Counted from the first letter of the stretch, positions 48,356 through 59,480 are shown. The stretch is 64,000 bases of DNA from Adiantum capillus-veneris (GCA_014529385.2 CM043953.1:92432842-92496841), one strand, 5' to 3'. The notes: a model not told the origin generated them from the letters alone. A program made the numbers and translations.

Positions 48356-49905
48356 AAGTTCACCGCTTGTTCAAGCTAGATCTAAGAAAGTATATATACT
48401 GAGTCTTCAAACTAGTAAACCAAGCGAAGAGAGAAGCAGGGTCCATCACTTGTCCAAGCTACTAATTGTCTAATATAGTTATGGAGAAATGATAGAAGGT
48501 TGATCCACTTGTCTAATAAAATTAAGATACTATATTAGAGAGATGTTAGGTCTACTAATTGTCTAATATAGTCATAGAGAAATGATAGAAGGTTGATCCA
48601 CTTGTCTAATAAAATTAAGATACTATATTAGAGAGATGTTAGGTCTACTAATTGTCTAATATAGTCATAGAGAAATGAAAGAAGGTTGATCCACTTGTCC
48701 AACCTATCATCTCTAGTAAAATGGGAGGTTTGGCCTTAAGATTCACCATGTAACCAACCTATACTTCATTGTATTATGAAGAGTAGAAAAGAAAAGCTCC
48801 ACCACTTGTCTAAGGTAGTTCCAAAATCAACATGGAGAGAAGCAAGCTTCACCATTTGTCCAAGATAGGTTTCATTAAAACATAGAAAACCTCATATATG
48901 TTGTACATGGAAGCTTTTTTCCAAGGTCCACCACTTGTCCAAAAGCTAGAATCCATTAAAACATGGATAGAAACAAGGCTCCACCACTCGTCCAACCTTT
49001 ATAGCTGCAAAGTGTACCGGTTGTCTAAACTAGGCATGGGAAAATAATAGAAGGTCCACCACTTATCCAATATATTATCTCTAATAGCATGGGAGGTTTG
49101 GTCTCAAGATTTAGGAATCGGCTGACCTATATTTCATTGTATTATGATGAATTTGGTTTTAAAGTCAACTACTTATCCAAGCTATAAGTTTATATCTTGA
49201 ATGGTATTCCTTCCCATCACTTAGAAAACCAATGATATGTTGTACATGGGGGGGTTTGTTACATGGTCCACCACTTGTCCAAGCTAGTTTCATTGAAACA
49301 TGGATGAAGGCATGCTCCACCATTTGTTAAAGCTAGACTCCATTGAAATATAGAAAATCCATGCTATGTTGTACATGGGGTTTTTGTTTTAAGGTCCAAC
49401 ACTTGTCCAAGCTAAGCTCCATTGAAACATGGAGAGGAGAAACACTCCACCACTTGTCCAAGATAGGAAACATTGATAGTAGTTGGTTTAGTTTGAAGAT
49501 CCACCACGTGTCTAAGAAAACTCTATTGAAACATAGAGAGAAGCAAAGGTCCACCAATTGTCCTCCATTGAAACATGGACTGAAGCAAGCTCCACTATTT
49601 CTCCAAGATAGGCTCCATTGAAACATGGAGAGAATCAAAAGTCCACCATTTCTCCAAGCCAGGCTCCAGTTGTCCAACCTATAAGGTTATATCTTAAATG
49701 GTAATCTTTCTAATCACTTGGAATACCCATGATATGTTTTACATGAGGGTTTTGTTCCAAGGTCACCACTTGTCCAAGATAACTCTATTGAAACATAGAG
49801 AGAAGCAAAGGTCCTCCACTTGTCCAAGCTAGTCTCCATTGAAACAAGGAGAGAAGCAAGCTCCATCATTTCTCCAAGATAGGCTAGCCTGGATAAGTGC
49901 ACCTT
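48355..49905 (-). repeat. Satellite array, inverted orientation, diverged block
   Basis: Minus-orientation satellite (tccaccacttgtccaagct, attgaaacatggagag), more diverged than 41990-46560. A few + orientation fragments follow (about 50050-50145, cttggacaagtggtggacg). Confidence 0.85.
48498..48690. repeat. 93-bp tandem duplication
   Basis: ggttgatccacttgtctaat recurs at 48498 and 48591, and the start of the unit (ggttgatccacttgtc) again at 48684. Period is exactly 93 bp and the copies are virtually identical. A recent local duplication inside old satellite. Confidence 0.9.
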
Positions 49906-50769
49906 GAAACCAACCTTCCTATGAGGAAATAGAGCATATTCTACATATTTTATGTATGCCCCATGCCTCAAATTAAGAAGTTATACATTAGAAGTGGACC
50001 TTGCTTGAATGTCACATATAATAAATTAAGGAAAAATAGCCAAGTGGATTGTGTTCGTCAATGGATCCTTGCTTTCACAAGTTGTGAACCTTGAGTCACT
50101 TTTACATTAACTTGGACAAGTGGTGGACGTAGAAACCAAGATCTCCATGTTGAGATAAGTCGTAGGTAGGACACTAGAACATAGACAACGATAATGGATG
50201 CAATATACTCATCTCCTAATAATCCAATTGATTGAAACCATGGTATTTTAGTTGTTTTCATTGTGTATTGTATGTGCATAAAGTGGAATGAGACCTTAAG
50301 AAAACTCAAATTTTTGACAAAATCTCTATATTTTGTACATGATATATTGAAAGTTGTCCAACTTGGGAATTGGGATTTTCCCACTTTACCTAATATGGTC
50401 TTCATATCCAAAAATCATTTTTTGACCCATTTTTTAATCCACAAGCTTAGAAAGTCCATTTCTTCAAAAATCTTTTCCGCCAAAAAGTAAAAAACACTTT
50501 GTTCTCTCCTCCTCCTCCCTCCCTCTCGTCGATCTCCCTCCCTACCCCTACGTTCCTCCTCCTCACCAATCTCTGCCTCCTCGTTTGTTATATTGATATA
50601 TTGAGACAACAGACATCACAAATGGTTTTCTTCCACCACCACGTACCCGCACACCAAAAGCATACATACTCGCTTACCCACGGCATTTGCACCGAAGACC
50701 GCTAGTGAAGGTGATCAAAGGTCATCACAGGAATGTTGCACCGCTTGTGAGACCAATGTTGACATTTGG
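49906..50769. other. Mostly non-coding stretch
   Basis: Fragments of satellite in + orientation near 50050-50145, then AT-rich sequence. A C/T-rich segment (50502-50580) could be the leader of the transposase-like gene downstream. Nothing else recognised. Confidence 0.4.
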
Positions 50770-53531
50770 GTGGATGTCCATTTTTACTCTTACGATCCTA
50801 TAAGCCGCTTCCATCCATCCTTTAATAGCCTTTCAACATTTCTTCAATTTCTTGGGAGGGGAGAAGTAGTCTTCTTAGGCTATTGCAAGCGGTTGTGTTT
50901 TGGTGCAGGTGCTTCTTTGCATATGTGGATGCACAAATTTCAATCTCTTCACCTCAAGACGATGGCATTACAAGAGAGTGTTGCCTCTTCGGAGAGGGTG
51001 GCTGAAACTCTTCAACAATAAATGCAAGAAAAGGAGTCCCACATTAAGAAGCTTGCCAACACCATCACATACTTGAAAGAAACACCCCTTGGTGCAAGGG
51101 AACGCAAACGCATGTATTCATCCATTGTAACTCTTTCACATTCAGGAGGAGCACACAAATGATGAGTGATAGCCACAAGGTGATTTGGTCTTTACTTGCA
51201 TGATGCATTCTTACTTCACACTATTTTCTAACATTTATTTTTATTGGTTGTTAGAAACTTCATCCAAGAGGTATGCGGTGGAGCAAGCCAAGATGATCGA
51301 GTCAACCTTCTCACTAGTTGTCTCAATACCCAGGATGTGATTTCTATTTTACAATCACCGGGAGGTAAGCACATTAAGGATGGAGTCACCAAGGAGGTTA
51401 TGCGTAAATTGAGAAATGTGGTTAGTGATGATGAGGTGCAACAAGCTTGTGATGAGGCTGGAATCAGCACCAAAGCCTATCAGGCTATTTTCCAACTCCT
51501 AAAGGATGCCCTCAAAGAGCATGGCATTGTGGAAAACCTATTTCCCGTTCCTCATAGGTTAACCTTGCAAAGAAGGCCACAAATAAAGATGTGTTCTCCC
51601 GCATTGGGACATACCTACACATTGAGGACACAATGCCAACTTCCTTTTATGCTTCGTGCACAACAAAGACAAGGGAAAAAGGTAAGAAACAATCCATAAG
51701 ACCTTCGGAGAAGGGATTTCCTTACACAATGTGGAACAATAATTTTGTAGACCTTAGAAGGCTTCAACAAGCCATACATAGATTTTACGAGTTACCTGAA
51801 GAAGGTGACACACTTTACTTTTTTCTTTGGTATTGATCTTATCATAGACTTTGAAGTTTAAGATCTTGGCACTATTTATTTTGTAGTGCTTGGCACAAAG
51901 GTCTCTTTTGTGCTAAAACTCAATGAGTGTCAAATAGTGAAAGGCCAAAGGTTAGAGAGGCTAAGTGTCACTCTAATGAACAAGGCCCTTTTGCAAACCA
52001 AGCGAAGGGATTCAGTCGAGCCATCTCCCACCCTGCCTTTTAGCGTGCAATCAAAGAAATACATTTGGTGGTTGGGTGCTATTGAGGTGCTCAAAGAGAC
52101 CAATGGAGTACTTTCATGAATTTTTGAGAGAATGCCATGGATCACAGAAGTAATACAATTCCAAATTGCAGGTCAGAAGTTGGAGGTTGAGTGTTTTGGT
52201 AGCTATGATGTGGAGTGGCACTTAGGTGGGGACTTGAAGACCATAAAGTGTTTGCTTGGCTACAAAAAAGGGGCTTCTTCTCTCATGCCTTGTCCATTTT
52301 GCACTCGAGGGGTACAAACCTAATGGACAAAAATCACATAAGAGCACTGCAAAGGTCGGTTCCATCCTTCCATGGCAAGGGCATGGAGAGCAAGGGTTAG
52401 ATTGTCATGATGTGAGAGATGAAGGTAGAGAATGAGAAGCGTCTATTCTGAGATGTCCCATGCTCAATGCCCCATACCGTGATCAAAAGGACCACGCTTG
52501 GAATCCAATCTTTCCATTTCCTCTATCGAATGTACATTTTTGTACATTACATGCATTCATACGCATTTTTATAAGCTATTGAAGCTCCACATTGACTATG
52601 CTTTCACAATGAAACCATTGGAAAAGTCCCACGAAGCGATCAAAAGAGTGGAGGTACTCTTGAATTCCATTGGCTGTCACGGTGGAAATGTGTCTATCGT
52701 TGCTGCAAAGAACACAGGGGAGGCCCATGAAATTGCTCAACAAGTGTCAATGAGTGGACAAAAAGATAAACACTTTTTGAAGAAAGTTTCCCAAGGAAAG
52801 CAAAGTCGATATGCCGCTCAAAATAGCTCCAACCAGTAGGCAAGTAACCTTTGGGAGCTTTGGAAGGAGCTATGCAAAGCTACTACTGACAATGATTCAA
52901 ATGGTGAGCTTGCAAACAAGCGCAAGCAAGTTTGGGCACATTTTGATAAAATAGTCAAGATTATGGGCCTTAATAGCACAACAGAAGAACAACGCCAATC
53001 ATTTCAAGAATCCTTGGCGGATTTTACCAAGGTCTTCACCCTTTCTTGGGGTGAAAATAACATAAAACATTACATAGTAAGCCATGTTACATGGTGAATT
53101 TATTACAAGGGATTGTTTTTATTAAATAATGGGGATCGTTTTCTCATGTGAACAACATATCTTGTTTGTGAATGGTGCATTTTTTATGCACAAGTATGGA
53201 TCGCTTGAAATTTTTAGCACTCAAGGCATGGAGAAGTCCCATTATCGAGCAAGGGGAGTGTACTTCAAAAATACTTGACATGGTGGTGGAATGGTGCAAT
53301 CCAATTATTTGGAGGAGATGTTCAACTGGTTTTTTTGCACAACATTTGCTCATAAGCTCACAATGGAGCGTGCGTGACAATCCAAGATTGCTATTGAAGT
53401 GCGAAAATGGAGTCTTCAAGAGCATAGCAAAAAGTGGCAAATGTCATAAGGTCCCACCAAGCATGCTGCATGGTGGCGATGGAGAGTGTGACAAGGATCA
53501 AAGTGGATTATACGCGAGTCACTACACATGA
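50770..53531 (+). pseudogene. DDE transposase-like gene, degenerate and intron-split
   Basis: Pieces on the + strand form one protein. 50770-51161 has a coiled-coil-like segment crossing a TAA at 51019 (ETLQQ then MQEKESHIKKL). 51253-51560 is an all-helical domain. 51570-51830 continues in another frame (GTYLHIEDTMPT, MWNNNFVDLRRLQ). After a likely intron (51831-51884) comes 51885-52320, with VLKLNECQIVKGQ and VEWHLGGDLKTIKCLLG then a CPFC pair. 52600-52840 and on to 53090 is helical. 53180-53300 has KYGSLEIFSTQGMEKSH. The GGDLK and QG-EK motifs are what DDE transposases with a CxxC insert show. The first Asp is Asn (LNECQ), with several stops and frameshifts. I cannot name the superfamily. 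It is clearly not CACTA or hAT by motif. Confidence 0.5.
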
Positions 53532-53822
53532 ACGTAGGGTCCAACTCTTAACGACATGTTCATTTTAAAAATAATAGTTTTTTCAAACATGTCCTTTTTA
53601 AATGGGCCCTTATAAATATTGCATACTCTCATAAACCACTCATTTGTTAAGAACAGGTGCGCTCTTCCCATACAAAATGGCGTACCCAGTGCTAGAGAGA
53701 AGAAGAGGCCCATCAAACAAATGAGTCCGATAGGGAGGAGCCGTCGCGCCACCAATCACAAGTAGGACCATCTAGAACTCGGGTGGTCCATACAGACACT
53801 GAATCAAAGAGTGAGACACCAT

Positions 53823-54300
53823 GGCTGTGAGCTAATATACCGCACACACACCGGGTGCCCGTTGGGGGGAAGACACTGCCTCAAGGCCAGGGAGCTCTCC
53901 CCACAGCACAATCGCCAGCCATCAAATGTGCAAGTGTCTCCAAGACAAACATAGTGGCGACGAAAAATAGCAAGGGCATTCGCAGAAATTTTCCACTACC
54001 AGAAGGCTATAGAGCTTTTGATTTGACACACCTCCTTTGCTCGCACAGTGAAGGAGGTGCTTCAAATCTATGGAAATCAGTATAGAATGCAAGCAATAGC
54101 GCTAGAGGCTATTCAAGAAGCTGCAAAGGCCCACATCATTTCGGTGTTGGAAGATACCAACCTTTGCGCCATTCATGCAAAGCGAGTGACAATACAGCCA
54201 AAGATATGCAGCTTGCATATTGATTACGACGAGACTTCAAGCATTAGCCGAAGTTACCCCTCTTTTTGTATTACACACCCTTATCTTTGTAATGAGATGA
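53823..54300 (+). pseudogene. Histone H3-like pseudogene
   Basis: The C-terminal half carries EDTNLCAIHAKRVTI (54150-54196), the unmistakable H3 alpha-3 region, preceded by AIQEAAKAHIISVL (alpha-2). Before that, YQKAIELLI, a TGA at 54023 where H3 has Arg, and FARTVKEV correspond to H3 YQKSTELLI..., alpha-N and alpha-1. The stretch between VKEV and QEAA has the same length as in canonical H3, so it lacks the longer loop 1 of centromeric CENH3. The tail (VGGKTLPQ... region, 53858 onward) is barely recognisable, and one or more frameshifts separate it from the fold. Past H3's usual end the frame runs on. A divergent, broken copy. Confidence 0.8.
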
Positions 54301-54329
54301 CTTTGCAATGACAATATGATAAACAATTG

Positions 54330-54535
54330 TGTCTACTGTGTCTATTATCCATGTGTGGCCCTTGTGGCCACCCTTTTTTTTTGCAATTTCAAGTTCTGTT
54401 TACCCATAGGATATCAAAAAAGTTAACATATTGTGAAACCAGGTGTCTGTTGCAACATTAATTTAGGTTTTTCAAATGTCCAATGTAGTTGGGCCTTTTG
54501 GTGCATGGATGTATTAGGTAGTGAAAAGAAGTGGT
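54330..54535. repeat. Direct repeat, copy 1
   Basis: gttaacatattgtgaaacca and the following 110 bp or so (54422-54535) recur at 54857-54955 with few changes. Each copy is preceded by ccacccttttttttgcaat and ccataggatat. Confidence 0.85.
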
Positions 54536-54576
54536 TTCTCTGAAGTAATTTATTGCTTTCAATTAATTTATGTTTT

Positions 54577-54740
54577 TTAAGTATCTCGGGGGGTAGAGAA
54601 GCCTACCAGGTGCTAAAAAAAGGGTGGCCACAAGGGCACGCAAATGGCCCATCCATCAGTTTTGGATGGCCCATTTGCGCGCCCTTGTGGCCACCCTTTT
54701 TTTGGCACCTTGTAGGCTTCTCTACCCCCCAGGATACTTA
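54577..54740. repeat. Foldback element (MITE-like palindrome), copy 1
   Basis: Arms begin aagtatctcggggggtagag and end ctctaccccccaggatactt. Inside, agaagcctaccaggtgc... and ggtggccacaagggc... pair with their complements around the centre ccatcagttttggatggcc. The arms cover nearly the whole element. Confidence 0.9.
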
Positions 54741-55130
54741 AAAAACATAAATTTACTAAAAGCAATTGGTTTTGCATCATTATTTTAGATGGAGCCTTGT
54801 GACCACCCTTTTTTTTGGCAATTTCAAGCTTTGACTACCCCATAGGATATAAAAACAGTTAACATATTGTGAAACCAAGTGTCTATGCAACATTAATTTA
54901 GATTTTTCAAATGTCCAATGTAATTGGGCCTTTTGGTGTAGGGGTGTATTATGTAGAGCTAAAGCATGTGATAGTGTGCTTGAAAACTTAAATTCAGAGT
55001 TGATTTCACCTTTTCTAGTGTCCTTGAGTGCAAACATATGATCCGTATGCCAAAAAAAAGGTGGCCACAAGACTCCATCTAAAGTAATGATGCAAAACCA
55101 ATTTCTTTGAGTTAATTTTTGTTTTCTAAG
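54740..55130. repeat. Spacer between two foldbacks, itself inverted at its ends
   Basis: The left end (gcatcattattttagatgga ... gtgaccaccctttttttt) and right end (aaaaaaaaggtggccacaag ... tccatctaaagtaatgatgc) are inverted copies. It also holds the second direct-repeat copy (54857-54955). Confidence 0.8.
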
Positions 55131-55295
55131 TACCTTAGGGGGTAGAGAAGCCTACCAGGTGCCAAAAAAAGGGTGGCCACGAGGGCGCGCAAATGGGCCA
55201 TCCAAAACTGATGGATCGGCCATTTGTGCGCCCTTGTGGCCACCCTTTTTGGCACCTGTTAGGCTTCTCTACCCCCTAGGATACTTAAAAACCAT
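55130..55295. repeat. Foldback element (MITE-like palindrome), copy 2
   Basis: Same family as 54577-54740: aagtaccttagggggtagag ... ctctaccccctaggatactt, with inner pairs around ccaaaactgatggatcgg. It is flanked on both sides by the same caattggttttgca-type sequence as copy 1. Confidence 0.9.
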
Positions 55296-55339
55296 AAATT
55301 AACTGAAAGCAATTGGTTTTGCACATTACTTTAGAGAAA

Positions 55340-55620
55340 TCACTTCTTCTCACTCAAATGTGTTTTATAATTTCCCCACTATCATGTGCATCCAGCTTCC
55401 ACTGTGTTGTTACTTCAAGCAAAAAAGACACAGCTTATTGAAACATATCACCAATTACAACAATGTTCAAGATTGACAAATCACATTTAGAAAAATTTAC
55501 AAGATAGAGAGACAATTCCGAAATTTTTATTACTTCCAAAAAGATGAGTTTACATCATGTATCTGAGGAGTTCATAATTTTCTTGACCATTTCCTGTCGC
55601 CTATCTTGCGCGTAAGGCAA
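55340..55620. other. Unassigned spacer
   Basis: AT-rich sequence with no recognisable gene. It probably forms the 3' side of the minus-strand gene region. Confidence 0.35.
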
Positions 55621-55638
55621 CTCCCCAGTCAAGAGGGA

Positions 55639-57052
55639 CTACGCTATGGCCTTTGGGTCAGTTGAGCCAATGGAAGCATGTATCCCTATCTCGGCAAGCA
55701 CTTCACCACGGAAGCCAGTGCCAAACGCTGTGCAGACAAGGGATCTATGCACTAGGAACACAAGATGCACAGTTTGAGCAATGGTGCTTAAACACAAAAA
55801 ATTGCTCAAATCTTTCAATGACCAAGTCATAAAATGGGCTTGGGGAGTAAATTCATTATGGATATTCTCCAAATTTCCAGGGGGGAGTTGTCCTAGGTAA
55901 TGCGCAAGGGAAGCTGAGATCCAAAGTCCATTCACTTACCACCCATCCTTGGAGCAAAATCATCAACCTCCACGACGTCCTGTCATAAACCAGTGAAGCT
56001 TGAGAAAAAAGACAATGAAGGATAAAATAATAACATGAAAATTAGGATAGAGTTTACCTCCTGCTGCTTCTCGTCCTCCTCCCTGTTGCCCTTTTCATCC
56101 AAGTCAATGCTCCCATGCACCACAGCTACGAGCTTTGGATCATCAAATGGGAGGTTGCATAATGGCATAGGCATCCTAGCGGCCTCAACCTTGGCTTGCG
56201 TGGCTTGAAATTATTCCTCAGCCTGCACGTGCAACTGCTTTGCTGCCAGGACCTCTGCACATACAACTGCAATAGTGTCAGCAACAGAGTCCCCAACTAG
56301 CAAGAGCTTGCTTTCTAGGGCATCCATCATATTGTCTTTAAAGAGACATTTGGTGTTGCTGCATAGCATGCTCAAGATTTTGTCCATGCGCAGGCCAAAT
56401 GCTTTCTCCAAATCATGCATAAACACATACTCCTCCCCATCCACTACTACTGAGGAGAAGGGGCTGGTTTCTACCTTTGGGATAGCCACATCCGTCAATG
56501 GTGGTGGCACTGGAGTGTCACTAGGTCCAGCCACAACGATGGATTTCTCAACCACTTCCTCAAGCCCCCTGGGGTACTCGAGCGGAAGTGCCTTTCCTTC
56601 CGTTGTAAGGTTCATGGGGATACCAGAGCTCCTCCAAATAAGGTTCCTCGCTCACCAAGAAGATAAATGTTGCAAGCCGAGAAAGGTACTCCACCCCCAA
56701 CACCCGTGGGGCTTGCTTATCCAAGAAATGGCCTGCGTCGATGGCAATTTCTTGGAATCGTTGCAACCTCTTGGAGAATGGGCGATCACCTTTGTGTATG
56801 TAGCACCCAGATCCCTGCATATGGGGAGATAGATACAGAATATTTTATAATGTGCTCCTCCATGAATGCAAAAATCTTGGTAAATGCATCCATGTGAAGG
56901 GCAATTGTGGTATCAAGGTCAGCGAGACGAGTAAAAAAGGTGTGGAGGTCCAACTTCCCTTTGTATTTGGTGTCCTCGAGGAAGAGGATGAAGCATGACA
57001 AAGGGGTGGATGTGGGTGCAGATGCAGAGGCTGTGGAAGCATCCATGTCTAG
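55639..57052 (-). pseudogene. Unrecognised minus-strand multi-exon gene, probably broken
   Basis: ATG at 57052 starts a Ser/Ala/Thr-rich leader (MDASTASASAPTSTP), then a helical segment to about 56800. After a possible acceptor (atatgcag, about 56819) follows a segment ending EEPYLEELW (56620). A frameshift leads to a further 134-residue frame (56615-56211) with a Pro-rich stretch and helices. That frame passes a stop and continues to QQE at a GTAAAC donor (about 56057). One more exon (about 55980-55940, DVVEVDDFAPRMGG) precedes a GTAAGT donor, and a 98-codon frame (55935-55639) follows. No family recognised. Its position beside the transposase-like gene suggests an accessory ORF of the same element; this is inference. 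Confidence 0.35.
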
Positions 57053-57402
57053 CATGGGGTGTAGATAGAGAGTGGAGGAGCTCAAGAGTTGTAAAAGTGA
57101 AAATAGTGAATGTTATGCGGCCCCCCTTTTATAATGGTTCCTTTTTTTAAGACATAAAAAGAAAGAGGCACTTTCACCAAAAAATGATCTCTCATCTCAA
57201 TGCAAAAAATTATATTCAAAGACATGATTTGCCGAAGAAAATCATGTTGATTACATTGGGGATCGTTTTCAAAATTACAAGAGTTACAAATTTATAAGAG
57301 CGATAGCATAGTTTCATCCATCCCCCAGTCCTCCTTGACCTTCAATTTGTCTTCCATTCTCTTCCCAATCTACGGACATTCATTACAATAAGCATCCAAT
57401 GA

Positions 57403-58221
57403 TCAACAAACTATGATGTATTGAAAATGTGGTGGAAGGATTCTCACCTTGTGACCTTGTAAACGAAATTGTGCTTGTTGAAGGGCCTCAAAACCCATAA
57501 TAACCAAATGTTCTCGTACATTATTGAGAGTCCAATGCTTGTTCACTTGGACTGCCTCCAAAGCATCGTTAGGCATCTTCACTGCAATGTCAAAGCTTGC
57601 AATAGCGCCGTCTACACTCTGTAAGGAAGACCACACTCCAAGCTTGCACATCCAACGATCATAGTGAAATCGTATGTACAAGGAGGTGTGGGATTTCAAA
57701 TAGTGCATTCCAACACCTGAAGCTCCAACCTTACAACGGTACCGGTCCCTATTGTGCATGCCCTCCACAAAACCCCAATCCTCTTCTAAAAGCCTTCCTA
57801 ATTCCTCATAATTCACATCTTTACATACAAGCATTGTGGTAGTCTCGACAAATCCAAACTCTTTAAAAATGTGCACAAAACAATGAATAGGAAAACACCA
57901 ACTCAAGCCCACAGACCTAGAAGCTTTAGAGTATTTCAAAGAGTTTTGGACATCTATTATCATCTTTTGCTTGAAAGATGCTACCGACCACAAATCTGGC
58001 ATTGGCCACTCCATACTCAACAAGTAAGTTACTTTGATGGGTTCAAGAGTTCCAAACTCTTGTGTAGAAGTAGGCACAATATAAGAGTGAGAATAAAAGA
58101 AAATCCTTCTTTGAACCAGTTTGGTTGGGCAAAGATATGTGAACATTGTTGCTCCAATTTCTGCATGTATAGCATTGAATGTGCCGGAGAGACTATGTAG
58201 TGGCTTCTCCTCCACCAACAT
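57403..58221 (-). CDS. Unrecognised 272-aa protein, uninterrupted
   Basis: One of the few long clean frames outside the copia element. ATG at 58221 is the first Met in frame; the frame ends in TGT then a stop at 57403. The protein is rich in aromatic residues and Cys/His/Trp (WCFPIHCFVHIF, DRWMCKLGVW), without a signal peptide, membrane run or motif I can name. It could be a later exon of a gene beginning at 58632, or an ORF of the neighbouring transposon. Its intactness, beside heavily broken genes, hints at more recent arrival or constraint. Confidence 0.45.
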   Translation of the reverse strand: MLVEEKPLHSLSGTFNAIHAEIGATMFTYLCPTKLVQRRIFFYSHSYIVPTSTQEFGTLEPIKVTYLLSMEWPMPDLWSVASFKQKMIIDVQNSLKYSKASRSVGLSWCFPIHCFVHIFKEFGFVETTTMLVCKDVNYEELGRLLEEDWGFVEGMHNRDRYRCKVGASGVGMHYLKSHTSLYIRFHYDRWMCKLGVWSSLQSVDGAIASFDIAVKMPNDALEAVQVNKHWTLNNVREHLVIMGFEALQQAQFRLQGHKVRILPPHFQYIIVC

Positions 58222-58379
58222 GGATGGAAATATGACTATAAATGCATGGCAAATCTTAAGTATGAATCCATAATAACATTACACTGAGATTTCACACCTA
58301 GCTTTGTATTCTGAAAACATGTAATTACAATGTGTTGGAATTCAAGGTGGTTGTTGCAATTGCATGCTTGATATTGAGA

Positions 58380-58632
58380 AAACATGTTGCATAATGGCTA
58401 CGGTCCCCTTGTCTTTGTGGTTCTTGAAGCCAAGGAGCTTTCCTTTCTAATGATGATCCAAGTTTGCACGATTCCGCACACGATGAGGGCCAATAGCAGA
58501 TGGTTGCATGTATACCCAAGCACCTTTAGTGAACTCTTGTGGCACCCACTCATCATCTATACCTCTAGTGTTGTGGCATGCAAGTGCTGTGACCTCATCC
58601 TTTGGCCGCCTTTGCGAAGTAGAGTTGGCCAT
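58380..58632 (-). pseudogene. Possible first exon of the 57.4-58.6 kb minus-strand gene
   Basis: ATG at 58632 (MANSTSQRRPKDE) opens 61 codons to a TAG at 58447. The same frame then continues (KGKLLGFKNHKDKGTVAIMQ) to about 58380. No known domain. The link to the 272-aa frame downstream is only by strand and proximity. Confidence 0.3.
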
Positions 58633-59478
58633 GGTTGAGCAAAGAAAATTAGGAGGAGGAGGAGCAGGACCTTGCTTGTTGCTACAATGTAGGTGGGATA
58701 AAGTGATAGCAGAAGGTGGTTAACCCTTGCTTGGTGTGGCAATGGGAGGAGAAGGTGGATAACCCTTGCTTGGTGTGGCAATGGAAGGTGGTAGGGGAGA
58801 AGAGAGGAGCTTCCTTGCCTGCAGCAATGGAGATGGTGTAGAGAGAGAGTGTTGGAGTAGAGGATGAGTGTGATGGAAGGAGGGGTTGGAAAAGGGGTTC
58901 TAAAGAGAGAAAATCACTTTTTGCCTAAGGACTACTTTTGGGGGGTTGTGGATAGTAAAAAAAGATTTTTCAAAAAAAATTAAAAAAATGAATTTTAGGG
59001 TTTTTGTATGCACGTTTGACTTTTTGAGGTCAAAAAATGCTTTTTTGACCAGAAAATATATTTAGGGGGGTTTTAAGAAGATAAGGTTTGAGTTTTGAAA
59101 AGTTTGAAAAATTTCAAAATTTTGGGATTTTTTCAAAACCAGATAAAAAAGGAGGGAAGTTGGAGGTTCCATATGGCCCACTCCCCCCCTTCTCACTAAG
59201 TAAGAGCCATTGAGAAGTGTAGGACTACTTTGTCCCCCTACACTTTTGAGGGCATAGAGTGTGTCCACCCCCCTCTTCTCATTGGCTGGCCTCTAATTAA
59301 CCTTAATCCCAAAGGGCCCCTAGAGGTTTCATTTTTTTCCTAATGAAGCAACTTCTATGAGCAGACCTTCGTGATGAAACTTCAGTCTCCATCGCACCCA
59401 GAGCGCAGTGCTTTTACAAATTCACAAAAATTCAACAAAATCTCTCTACACAAGAATCCCTCCCCCTTTATGAGTCCC

Positions 59479-59480
<2 letters not shown>
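58633..59480. other. Spacer with 42-bp repeat
   Basis: Two copies of aacccttgcttggtgtggcaatgg (58723 and 58765) form a short tandem repeat. The rest is T/A-rich (58900-59160) with no gene seen. Confidence 0.5.

Noticed and set aside
53823-54300. Centromeric CENH3, which would make the satellite a centromere candidate
   Set aside because: The loop 1 spacing equals canonical H3, without the insertion typical of CENH3. The gene is broken and 4 kb beyond the last satellite.
56275-56832. Plus-strand ORF of 185 codons
   Set aside because: Lies antisense to minus-strand exons with better splice signals. Serine-rich composition without a domain. I could not exclude it entirely.
57871-58200. Plus-strand ORF of 109 codons
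   Set aside because: Antisense shadow of the 272-aa minus-strand frame, with no recognisable content.
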